Shown in pieces: positions 20,805 through 27,204 of a DNA stretch of 27,204 nt. Made by a program: the position numbers and the translations under genes. The stretch's first letter is position 1, and each line of letters starts with the position of its first letter. Source of the DNA: Bog-793 sp050010315 (GTDB lineage Bacteria > Actinomycetota > Acidimicrobiia > Acidimicrobiales > Bog-793); contig JBEKLG010000005.1 of the NCBI GenBank assembly GCA_050010315.1, forward strand, positions 1 to 27,204, in the 5' to 3' direction. The notes beneath the pieces are model-generated. The model was not told the origin of the DNA, made no database searches, and saw only the letters and a list, made by a program, of their open reading frames with translations.

Positions 20805-21965
20805 ACCTTCGGCGACCACCTCGCTCCGGGGCGCCGGCGCGCCTTGCCGTTCGACAAGGAGCTCGCGCACCGCGACCTGGATCGAGCCGGCCGCCGGCAC
20901 GGCGAGGATCGCGCCGGCGATCGCGCCAAAGGTCGCGCCGATGATGTTGCCGGTCTCCGCGCCGACCAGTACGGCAAGCAGCACCCACAGCGGCGAGAGC
21001 CGAACCGAGCGCGAGACGATGAGCGGGTACAAGACGTGGTTCTCGACCTGCTGGTAGACGAGAAAGACGATGACCATGACGATCCCCGCCACGGTCGAGT
21101 GCAAAAAAGCCAGTCCGACCGTCGGCACGCCCGCCAGCAGTCCGCCGACGAGCGGCAGGAAGTCGACGAGCCCGACCCACACCGCGAGCAGCGTGGCGAA
21201 GGGCACGTGCGTCACCTCGAGGGTCACGAATACGACCACCCCGGCGATCACCGAGGTGGCGAGGTCGCCAATCATGAAACCGGTCACCTCGCGGGCCATG
21301 GCGTCGGTGACCCGGCGGAAGCGGGCCGCGTGCTCCGCGGTCAGCAAACCGAGCACACCCTCGAAGCTGCGGGGCCCCTCGAGCAGGACGAAGAGCGAGA
21401 TGAAGGCGATCGTCACGACTCCCTCGATCCCCGAGACGACGGTCCTTCCGACGGCAAAGGCGGGCTTGGAGAGTTTGGCAATCGCGCTCTCGAGGTTGGG
21501 CACATTGCGGCGCACCCAGTTCTCGAGGTGGAGCCGGGCGACGAGGCGGCCGACCGGTCCCCGACCGTGCTGGGCGTCGCGCACGATGGCCGGGAGATCG
21601 TGCGCGAAACGGCTCGCCGACGACACGAGCGGGTGGAAAAGGAGATAGCCGAAGGCGAGGGCGAGGATGACGAGCACCCCGTAGACGACGAAGACGGCGT
21701 TCACCCGCCGGAGGCCGTGCCGGCAGAGCATCCGCACGAACGGGTTCAGTAGCACGGCGATGAAGACCGAGACGAAAAGGATGAGGATCGTCGCCCGCAG
21801 CCGCCAGGCCAAGAGCGCGGCGCCGAGCACGACGAGACCAGCCAGCAGCACGAAGACCGCCGAACGCACGATGAGCCACTCCGTAGCGCGCTCGGCGGCG
21901 GCGGCCTCGGCGTCCCGCGAGCGCCCCAACCGCGTCCGAGCCCTCGGCCTCGCCGGCTCGTCCAT
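20802..21965 (-). CDS. AI-2E family transporter (YdiK/PerM-like permease)
   Basis: The 387-aa membrane protein has two N-terminal helices (FVLLAGLVVLGAALLAW; TILILFVSVFIAVLLNPFVR), a cytoplasm-facing helical domain, and the characteristic C-terminal block with GVVTIAFISLFVLLEGP, LAVWVGLVDFLPLVGGLLAG, VPTVGLAFLHST, VFLVYQQVENHVLYPLIVSR and VRLSPLWVLLAVLVGAETG. Family members include the AI-2 exporter TqsA and Na/H antiporters, but most have no proven substrate, so none is claimed. The ATG at 21965 was chosen because upstream residues are shadow-like. A long Arg-rich N-terminal segment of about 30 residues precedes the first helix. It ends 9 bp before the mannosyltransferase ATG. Confidence 0.9.
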   Translation of the reverse strand: MDEPARPRARTRLGRSRDAEAAAAERATEWLIVRSAVFVLLAGLVVLGAALLAWRLRATILILFVSVFIAVLLNPFVRMLCRHGLRRVNAVFVVYGVLVILALAFGYLLFHPLVSSASRFAHDLPAIVRDAQHGRGPVGRLVARLHLENWVRRNVPNLESAIAKLSKPAFAVGRTVVSGIEGVVTIAFISLFVLLEGPRSFEGVLGLLTAEHAARFRRVTDAMAREVTGFMIGDLATSVIAGVVVFVTLEVTHVPFATLLAVWVGLVDFLPLVGGLLAGVPTVGLAFLHSTVAGIVMVIVFLVYQQVENHVLYPLIVSRSVRLSPLWVLLAVLVGAETGNIIGATFGAIAGAILAVPAAGSIQVAVRELLVERQGAPAPRSEVVAEG

Positions 21966-22050
21966 GCACCCAGTCAAGCCGACCGGGATGAGCAAACCGC
22001 GCATTTCCCCCGAGCCGGGACTGCCTTGACGGCCCGCATCGCCAACGTGG

Positions 22051-22056
22051 AAGCAT
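22051..22056 (+). promoter_or_regulatory. Weak leaderless-type -10 before the YbhN-family gene
   Basis: AAGCAT followed by 6 nt and ATG 22063; keeps A at position 2 and T at position 6. Confidence 0.3.
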
Positions 22057-22062
22057 GGTCGG

Positions 22063-23163
22063 ATGCCCCCCGACAAGGCGCCCCAGCGTTCGCGCTGGCG
22101 CGCCGTCGTCCCGGCGCCGCTGCGCCACGGGATCCTCGCCTTCCTGGTCATCATCGTCATCGAGTACCTCCTCGTGCCGGAGCTCATCGGCGCGAGCAGG
22201 AACATCCACTACCTCGAGAAGCTGAGCATCGGCTGGCTCGCCGCCGGCGTCGGGTTCGAGGCGGCGTCGCTCTTCACCTACGCCCTTTTGACCTGGACCG
22301 TCCTGCCGCACCATCGCCCGAGCATCTCGCGGGTGTTGCGGATCGACCTGTCGACGACGGCGGTCGCCCACACCGTCCCCGGCGGTTCGGCGGCCTCGGC
22401 GGGGCTCGGCTACCAACTCCTCACCTCGAACGGCGTCTCCGGTGCCGACGCCGGGTTCACGATGGCGACCCAGGGCCTCGGCTCGGCGGTCGTGCTCAAC
22501 GTGATGCTCTGGTTGGCCCTCGTGATCTCGATCCCGCTCGCCGGGTTCCACACGATCTACATCGTCGTCGCGCTGCTCGGCGTGCTCGCCCTGCTGGCCT
22601 TCGCCGCACTCGTCTACCTCCTCACCCGGGGCGAGGACGCCGCGGCGCGCCTCGTGCGGCGGATCGGCCGAGCGCTCCCCCGAGTCCGCCCGGACCGCTT
22701 GGAAGCGACCCTCCGCCACCTCGGCGACTCGCTGAGAACGCTTGCGAGTAACAGCGACCGGCTGCGCGCCGCTCTCGTCTGGGCGGCAACGAACTGGTTG
22801 CTCGACGCCGCGTCGCTCTGGGCGTTCCTCGCCGCACTCGGGCGCTACGTCAACCCGATCGAACTCTTCGCCGCCTACGGCATCGCCAACGTCCTCGCCG
22901 CCATTCCGATCACCCCCGGCGGTCTGGGCTTCGTCGAGGCCTCGCTGCCGCTGCTGCTCGCGAGCTTCGGCGTGACGAAGAACGTCGCGCTGCTGAGCGT
23001 GCTCGGCTGGCGGGTCGTCAACTTCTGGCTGCCGATCCCCGTCGGGACCGTCTCTTACCTCTCGTTGAAGCTCCACCGCGGCGAGGGCCTCGGCGCGGGC
23101 CGGCGCGCCCTCGCCGATCTCACCGTCCGTCTCCCCCCGCCAGAGCCGCCCCCGGCGACGTAG
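22063..23163 (+). CDS. YbhN/UPF0104 lysyl-PG-synthase-like membrane protein
   Basis: The 366-aa polytopic protein has about eight helices and the signature blocks of the LPG_synthase_TM family: VAHTVPGGSAASAGLGYQLL, TMATQGLGSAVVLNVMLWLA, NWLLDAASLWAFLAALG, AYGIANVLAAIPITPGGLGF and VEASLPLLLASFGV. This fold is the membrane (flippase-like) half of MprF, but here no C-terminal aminoacyl-transferase domain follows. Proteins of this kind have been proposed to move lipids or lipid-linked sugars. Its vicinity to a polyprenol-P-mannose synthase gene on the other strand is suggestive but not evidence of joint function. It ends 3 bp from ppx, tail to tail. Confidence 0.9.
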   Translation: MPPDKAPQRSRWRAVVPAPLRHGILAFLVIIVIEYLLVPELIGASRNIHYLEKLSIGWLAAGVGFEAASLFTYALLTWTVLPHHRPSISRVLRIDLSTTAVAHTVPGGSAASAGLGYQLLTSNGVSGADAGFTMATQGLGSAVVLNVMLWLALVISIPLAGFHTIYIVVALLGVLALLAFAALVYLLTRGEDAAARLVRRIGRALPRVRPDRLEATLRHLGDSLRTLASNSDRLRAALVWAATNWLLDAASLWAFLAALGRYVNPIELFAAYGIANVLAAIPITPGGLGFVEASLPLLLASFGVTKNVALLSVLGWRVVNFWLPIPVGTVSYLSLKLHRGEGLGAGRRALADLTVRLPPPEPPPAT

Positions 23164-23166
23164 GCG

Positions 23167-24756
23167 TCAGCCGAGACCCGAGCCCTCCGGGGCGACGGCA
23201 GACGAACCGTGGCGCGGCGTCTTTTCGACCCGGAAGTCGCACTCGACGCCGAAAGTCCGCTCGAAGAGCACCCGCTTGCGCCGGGCCGTCCACAGCTCGA
23301 GCTCGGGCTCGCCGCTCGCGGTGAGCACGAGCGTGAGCTGGCGGGGATCTGCCGCGGTTTCGGCCGCGAGCGCGCCGACAAGCCCGCGGTGGGAAGCGTC
23401 GAGGCTGTCGGCGAGCCGGAGCAACGCCGTCAGCGCCACGGCCCGGGCACGTTCGGGCCTGCGCAGCTGGGCGAACGACTCGTAGGTGGGCTTCGGCGTG
23501 CCGTGCACGTGGTAGCGGCTCATCGTCGCGAGGATCCGCACCTCCTCGGGCGAGAATCCCCGCAGTCCACCGTTCTCGATGAGGTAGGCGCCGTGGCGGT
23601 CGTGGTGCTGCCGGCTGATGTGCTCGCCGATGTCGTGGAGGAGGGCGCCGAACTCGAGCAGGTCGCGCTCGGCGGGCCCGAGTCGGTGGATCGCCGCCGT
23701 CGCGTCGAACAGCCCCAAGCTCAGCGCCGCGACCTGGCGGGCGTGGTCCTGGCGCCAGTTCGAGCGGCGGCAGAGGGCGAGGACCGACCAGCGCCGCAGG
23801 GCCCGGGGGTCGCCGAGGAGTTCCACCCGGTCGCGCCCGCCGATGGCGTCGAGCACGATCCCCTCGCGCAGCGCCCAGTCGCTCACGGTGAGCTCGTCGA
23901 GGTGCGTCGCCCGCATCAGGTGCTCGAGGACGGCCATCCCCGCCGGCAGGAGGTCGGCCCGGCGCGCTTCTGCGCCGGGGAGCTTGGCGCGCTCGGCCGA
24001 GGTCGCCGCACAGATGCGGTCGCGCAGCGCCTCGAGTTCGGCCCGCCCCACGGTGAGCTGGTTGACCACCTCATGAACGACGCCGTCGCGGCCCGCCGCG
24101 GCCATGCGGGCGAGCGCGACGAAGGTCCCCGACGAGCCGACCAACTGACGGGGACCCAGCGCCAGGATCTCGCCGAGGACCGGCTCGATCGTGTCGGCGA
24201 TCCGCCCGCGCAACCGCTTCAGGTCCTTGTCGCTCGGCGGGTCGTTGGCGACGAGCTCGGCGGTGAGGCGCCCCACGCCGAGGTGGACGCTCGTCGCGAA
24301 GGCGAGCTCGGAGCGGTCGCCGACGCAGAGCTCGAGGCTGCCTCCTCCGAGGTCGGCGACGAGGGCGGGGCCGCGCTCGAGGAGCACGCTCGCGCGGATC
24401 GCCCCGAAGATGAGCTCGGCCTCCCGGGTGCCGTCGACGACGAAGATCTTCACGCCCGTCTCGAGCCGCACCCGGTCGACGAGCATCCCCCCGTCGAGCG
24501 CCTCGCGGATCGCCGAGGTGCCGAGGGCGATGATCTCGTCGGCGCCGTTCATCTCGGCGATCGCCTTGAAACGGGCGACGACGGCGATGGCCTCCTCGGT
24601 CGCCTGGCGGCCGAGGACGCGGTCGCGCGCCACGAGGTCCCCGAGCCGGAGCATCTCCTTTTCCCGCACGAGCGGCACGAAGCTGCCGTCGGGGCGCGCC
24701 TCGACGACGATCATGTGGAACGAGTTGCTCCCGAGGTCGAGGGCGGCGAGCCGCAC
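23167..24756 (-). CDS. ppx: Exopolyphosphatase/guanosine pentaphosphatase family (Ppx/GppA) with HD domain
   Basis: Ppx/GppA proteins hydrolyse polyphosphate from its end or convert pppGpp to ppGpp. The 529-aa protein has the actin-like ATPase-fold blocks AALDLGSNSFHMIVVE, ADEIIALGTSAIREA, catalytic Glu112 in GTREAELIFGAI, VADLGGGSLEL, and GSSGTFVALARM, then a C-terminal HD-type helical domain (LLEFGALLHDIGEHISRQHH, YHVHGTPK). The GTG start at 24756 follows the ppk1 TAG by 6 bp, so the pair are one operon. The coupling to ppk1 favours an exopolyphosphatase role over pppGpp hydrolysis, though some enzymes do both. Confidence 0.94.
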   Translation of the reverse strand: MRLAALDLGSNSFHMIVVEARPDGSFVPLVREKEMLRLGDLVARDRVLGRQATEEAIAVVARFKAIAEMNGADEIIALGTSAIREALDGGMLVDRVRLETGVKIFVVDGTREAELIFGAIRASVLLERGPALVADLGGGSLELCVGDRSELAFATSVHLGVGRLTAELVANDPPSDKDLKRLRGRIADTIEPVLGEILALGPRQLVGSSGTFVALARMAAAGRDGVVHEVVNQLTVGRAELEALRDRICAATSAERAKLPGAEARRADLLPAGMAVLEHLMRATHLDELTVSDWALREGIVLDAIGGRDRVELLGDPRALRRWSVLALCRRSNWRQDHARQVAALSLGLFDATAAIHRLGPAERDLLEFGALLHDIGEHISRQHHDRHGAYLIENGGLRGFSPEEVRILATMSRYHVHGTPKPTYESFAQLRRPERARAVALTALLRLADSLDASHRGLVGALAAETAADPRQLTLVLTASGEPELELWTARRKRVLFERTFGVECDFRVEKTPRHGSSAVAPEGSGLG

Positions 24757-24762
24757 CGGTTG

Positions 24763-26955
24763 CTAGACCGCGCCGTCGGGGCGCCGGCGGCGCGAGCGCT
24801 CCTTGGCAAGCTCCTCGAAGCGGCGCTGGGCGCACCGGCCGTTCGCGGTCGGAACCCGCGACCAGCTCCCGTCGGGGTGGAGGTCCCAGGCGTTCTCGTC
24901 GTCGGCAAGATTGAGCATCAAGATGTCCTCTAATCGACCGCAGAGCTCGGGGGCGCGCACGGGCACGACCGCCTCGATCCGACGGTCGAGGTTGCGCTCC
25001 ATGAGGTCGGCCGAGCCCATGAAGTACGTCGCCGGGTTGCCGGCGCCGCCGTCCGGTTCGCCCGGCCCGAACACCGTCGCGGCGCGCACCTCAGCCGAGG
25101 GCACGCCGAAGCGGTAGATCCGGGAGTGCTCGAGGTAGCGACCGACGATCGATCGCACCCGGATCGTCGGCGACAGCCCGGGAACCCCCGGGCGCAGACA
25201 GCAGATGCCCCGGACCAGTAGCTCAATGCGCGCCCCCACCTGGGAGGCCTCGTAGAGGGCGTCGATGACGACGGGGTCGGTGAGTCCGTTCACCTTGATC
25301 ACGATCCGGCCGGCGGGGCCGGCGTCGCGCTCGCGGGCGATCGCGGCGAGCACCCAGGGGCGGAACCCGCTCGGCGCGAGGATCAGCGAGCGGGTCTCGA
25401 CGGCCCGCGAGAACCCGGTCAGGTGGTTGAAAAGGGCGGTGAGGTCCTCGCCGAGCACCGGGTCGGCGGTCAGCAGCCCGAGGTCCTCGTAGATCCGGGC
25501 GGTGTCGGAGTTGTAGTTGCCCGTGCCGATGTGGCAGTAGCGGCGGATCCCGTCCTCCTCCCGGCGCACGACGAGCGACGTCTTCGAGTGCGTCTTCAGC
25601 CCGACGACGCCGTAGACGACGTGGACGCCCGCCTCCTCGAGCTGGCGAGCCCAGGCGATGTTCCGTTGCTCGTCGAAGCGCGCCTGCAGCTCGACAAGGG
25701 CGGCGACCTGCTTGCCCGACTCGGCGGCGCGGGCGAGCGCCGTGACGAAAGGAGCGTCGCCCGAGGTCCGGTAGAGGGTCTGCTTGATCGCGAGCACGTC
25801 GGGGTCGTCAGCGGCCTGGGAGACGAACTCCTCGACCGAGGCGGCAAACGAGTCGTAGGGATGGTGGACGAGGACGTCGCGCTCCCGCACCACGGCGAAG
25901 ATGTCGACGGCGGCGGCGCCCTCAGTCATGAGCCGCCGGGGGGTGCGCGGCGAGAACGACGGCAGGCTGAGGTCGGGGCGGTCGAGGCCGACGAACGCCC
26001 AGAGCTGGCCGAGGTCGAGCGGCGCCAGGGAGCGGTAGACGTCGACCTCACCGAGCTCGAGCTCCCGGCGCAGGAACTCGGCGGTCTCCTGCGGCATCCC
26101 CCGGTCGACCTCGAGGCGGACGGCCCGGCCGAAACGCCGCTGGCGGAGCTCGAACTCCACCGCGGCCAACAGGTCGTCGTCCTCGGAGTCGTCGAGGTCG
26201 AGGTCGGCGTTGCGCGTCACCCGGAAGGCGTGGCAGGCGCCGATCCGCATCGCCGGGAACAGGTCGTTGAGGTTCGCGGCGATCACCTGCTCGAGGGGCA
26301 CGAACCGCTCGCCGTCGAGGTGGACGAAGCGCGGGAGCGACGGCGGGACCTTCACCCGGGCGAAGCGGCCCTCCCCGCTTACCGGGTCCTCGACGGCAAC
26401 GGCGAGGTTGAGCGACAGGTTCGAGATGTACGGGAAGGGGTGGCCCGGGTCGACGGCGAGGGGCGTGAGGACCGGGAACATCTCCTGCTCGAAATGGCGC
26501 CGCAGCCGACGCCCGTCGGCGTTGCTGAGATCGGCGTAGTCGACGATCTCAACGCCGGCGGCCGACAGCCCCGGGCGGACGGCGTCGTTGAAGATCCGCG
26601 CCTGCCACTCGACGAGCCCGCTCACCCGGGCGCGCAGCGCCTCGAGCGTCTCGAAGACGGACCGGCCGTCGGGGAAGCGCTCGCGCCGGCCGGCGTCGAG
26701 CTGGTTCTTCAGCCCTCCCACGCGCACCTGGAAGAACTCGTCGAGCCCGGTGGCAAAGATCGCCAGGAACTTCGCCCGCTCGAGCAGCGGCAGCGACCCG
26801 TCGTCGGCGAGCTCGAGGAGGCGGGCCGCGAACTCGAGCCACGACAGCTCCCGGTTCAAAAAGCGCGCCGGCCCAAAGCTCAACCGGTCGGGGGGCGCGC
26901 CCTCGCCCGCCGCCGCGGCCGGGGCCGTCGGCCCGACGAGGGGCTCGATCACCAT
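24763..26955 (-). CDS. ppk1: Polyphosphate kinase PPK1
   Basis: PPK1 polymerises the terminal phosphate of ATP into inorganic polyphosphate through a phosphohistidine. The 730-aa protein has the N-terminal domain (RFLNRELSWLEFAARLLELA, FATGLDEFFQVRVGGLKNQL), the head domain, and the two PLD-like catalytic domains: HHPYDSFAASVEEFV, ALVELQARFDEQRNIAWARQ, His456 in GLKTHSKTSLVVRREEDG, RYCHIGTGNYNSDTARIYED, FNHLTGFSR, and His610 in RYLEHSRIYRFG; His456 and His610 correspond to the catalytic pair known from E. coli PPK1 (435 and 592). The C-terminus is basic. Its ATG is preceded by TAGCCT with 6 nt between. ppx follows immediately. Confidence 0.97.
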   Translation of the reverse strand: MVIEPLVGPTAPAAAAGEGAPPDRLSFGPARFLNRELSWLEFAARLLELADDGSLPLLERAKFLAIFATGLDEFFQVRVGGLKNQLDAGRRERFPDGRSVFETLEALRARVSGLVEWQARIFNDAVRPGLSAAGVEIVDYADLSNADGRRLRRHFEQEMFPVLTPLAVDPGHPFPYISNLSLNLAVAVEDPVSGEGRFARVKVPPSLPRFVHLDGERFVPLEQVIAANLNDLFPAMRIGACHAFRVTRNADLDLDDSEDDDLLAAVEFELRQRRFGRAVRLEVDRGMPQETAEFLRRELELGEVDVYRSLAPLDLGQLWAFVGLDRPDLSLPSFSPRTPRRLMTEGAAAVDIFAVVRERDVLVHHPYDSFAASVEEFVSQAADDPDVLAIKQTLYRTSGDAPFVTALARAAESGKQVAALVELQARFDEQRNIAWARQLEEAGVHVVYGVVGLKTHSKTSLVVRREEDGIRRYCHIGTGNYNSDTARIYEDLGLLTADPVLGEDLTALFNHLTGFSRAVETRSLILAPSGFRPWVLAAIARERDAGPAGRIVIKVNGLTDPVVIDALYEASQVGARIELLVRGICCLRPGVPGLSPTIRVRSIVGRYLEHSRIYRFGVPSAEVRAATVFGPGEPDGGAGNPATYFMGSADLMERNLDRRIEAVVPVRAPELCGRLEDILMLNLADDENAWDLHPDGSWSRVPTANGRCAQRRFEELAKERSRRRRPDGAV

Positions 26956-26961
26956 GGCACC

Positions 26962-26967
26962 AGGCTA
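26962..26967 (-). promoter_or_regulatory. Leaderless -10 for ppk1-ppx
   Basis: TAGCCT on the minus strand, 6 nt before ATG 26955. No PHO-box-like direct repeat was recognised in the 54-bp divergent spacer. Confidence 0.55.
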
Positions 26968-26996
26968 CCTGGCCAAGCGCGACGGCCCTCTTCAAC

Positions 26997-27002
26997 TACC
27001 GT
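26997..27002 (+). promoter_or_regulatory. Leaderless -10 for the last gene
   Basis: TACCGT on the plus strand, 7 nt before GTG 27010. It is 29 bp from the opposing ppk1 -10, so the two polymerase sites must overlap. Confidence 0.5.
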
Positions 27003-27009
27003 ACGGGGC

Positions 27010-27204
27010 GTGACGCAGGTCGCCCGGCTGTCGCGCCCCAAGCCCCGGCGGCGCACCGAGGCCGGCCTGCTCGCCGTGGGAGCGGTCGTCATCCTCTCGG
27101 CGACCCTCCTCGAGTCGCTCGCCGCGACGAACGCCCTGCCGGACCACGTCGTAGCTTTCCTCGTCGGCCTCGTCGCGATCGCCGTCGGCGTGCAGGTGGT
27201 CAAC
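27010..27204 (+). CDS. Probable FtsW/RodA-family protein, N-terminal 65 residues only
   Basis: The frame is open from GTG 27010 to the window end. It begins VTQVARLSRPKPRRRTEAG, then a helix LLAVGAVVILSATLLESLA, a short loop (ATNALPDHV), and a second helix VAFLVGLVAIAVGVQVVN. The RRTEAGLL start followed by two hydrophobic segments recalls actinobacterial FtsW/RodA/SpoVE (SEDS) glycosyltransferases, but with 65 residues this is only a guess; other polytopic proteins begin similarly. The divergent arrangement with ppk1 and a leaderless hexamer 7 nt upstream support the start. Confidence 0.5.
   Translation, partial: MTQVARLSRPKPRRRTEAGLLAVGAVVILSATLLESLAATNALPDHVVAFLVGLVAIAVGVQVVN

Noticed and set aside
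20260..23076. 938-codon minus-strand frame
   Set aside because: Runs through several genes in both orientations; low-complexity composition shows it is a GC-driven artefact.
1..27204. CRISPR arrays, insertion sequences, attachment sites, toxin-antitoxin or phage genes
   Set aside because: No regularly spaced repeats, transposase/integrase motifs, tRNA-adjacent repeats or such protein families were seen.

Overview
The window is very GC-rich, gene-dense chromosomal DNA from an actinobacterium, most likely an Acidimicrobiia-type lineage. The clues are a mycothiol synthase (MshD), a relic of an F420 (deazaflavin)-dependent nitroreductase-family gene, a GTG/TTG-rich start repertoire, and many genes that appear to be read from leaderless transcripts. 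The lineage is an inference; the biochemical content is read from the protein sequences.

Layout. (1) 2-1174 (+): the 3' part of a membrane sensor histidine kinase. (2) 1171-8128 (-): a histidine operon read hisD-hisC-hisB-hisH-hisA-hisF, then a GroES-like co-chaperonin, hisI, and a YgfZ/GcvT-like folate-binding Fe-S repair protein; hisG and hisE are not in the window. (3) 8165-8887 (+): a decayed 3' fragment of threonine synthase abutting the hisD promoter. (4) 9085-12383 (+): a two-gene MacB/Lol-type ABC exporter (ATPase and double-FtsX permease). (5) 12566-12760 (+): a small helical protein. (6) 13281-16086: divergent nth (endonuclease III, -) and mshD-rlmN (+). (7) 16087-19310: a low-density stretch holding a broken deazaflavin oxidoreductase gene, a frameshifted small membrane protein gene, the menaquinone methyltransferase ubiE/menG, an unrecognised 164-aa protein and two empty spacers. 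(8) 19311-19868 (+): a secreted Cys-containing protein with the best Shine-Dalgarno in the window. (9) 20055-21965 (-): AI-2E-type permease followed by a polyprenol-phosphate mannosyltransferase. (10) 22063-23163 (+): a YbhN/UPF0104 lysyl-PG-synthase-like membrane protein. (11) 23167-26955 (-): ppk1-ppx polyphosphate synthesis/hydrolysis operon. (12) 27010 to the end (+): the N-terminus of a probable FtsW/RodA-family protein.

How it fits together. The minus-strand his genes are translationally coupled through 4-13 bp start/stop overlaps and carry most of the histidine pathway. ppk1 and ppx make and degrade polyphosphate. mshD and rlmN overlap by 4 bp. The clearest regulatory pattern is a hexamer with A at position 2 and T at position 6 (best TAnnnT), ending 5-7 nt before the start codon of at least ten genes: hisD, groES-like, nth, mshD, the polyprenol-P mannosyltransferase, ppk1 and the last gene with full TAnnnT, and weaker forms at the 64-aa gene, the frameshifted membrane gene, the 164-aa gene and the YbhN gene. 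This is the signature of leaderless transcription. I found no mobile element, CRISPR array, tRNA or rRNA, and no clear novel defence or biosynthetic system; the second-look items are the gene relics, the unusual gene junctions and the unrecognised small proteins.
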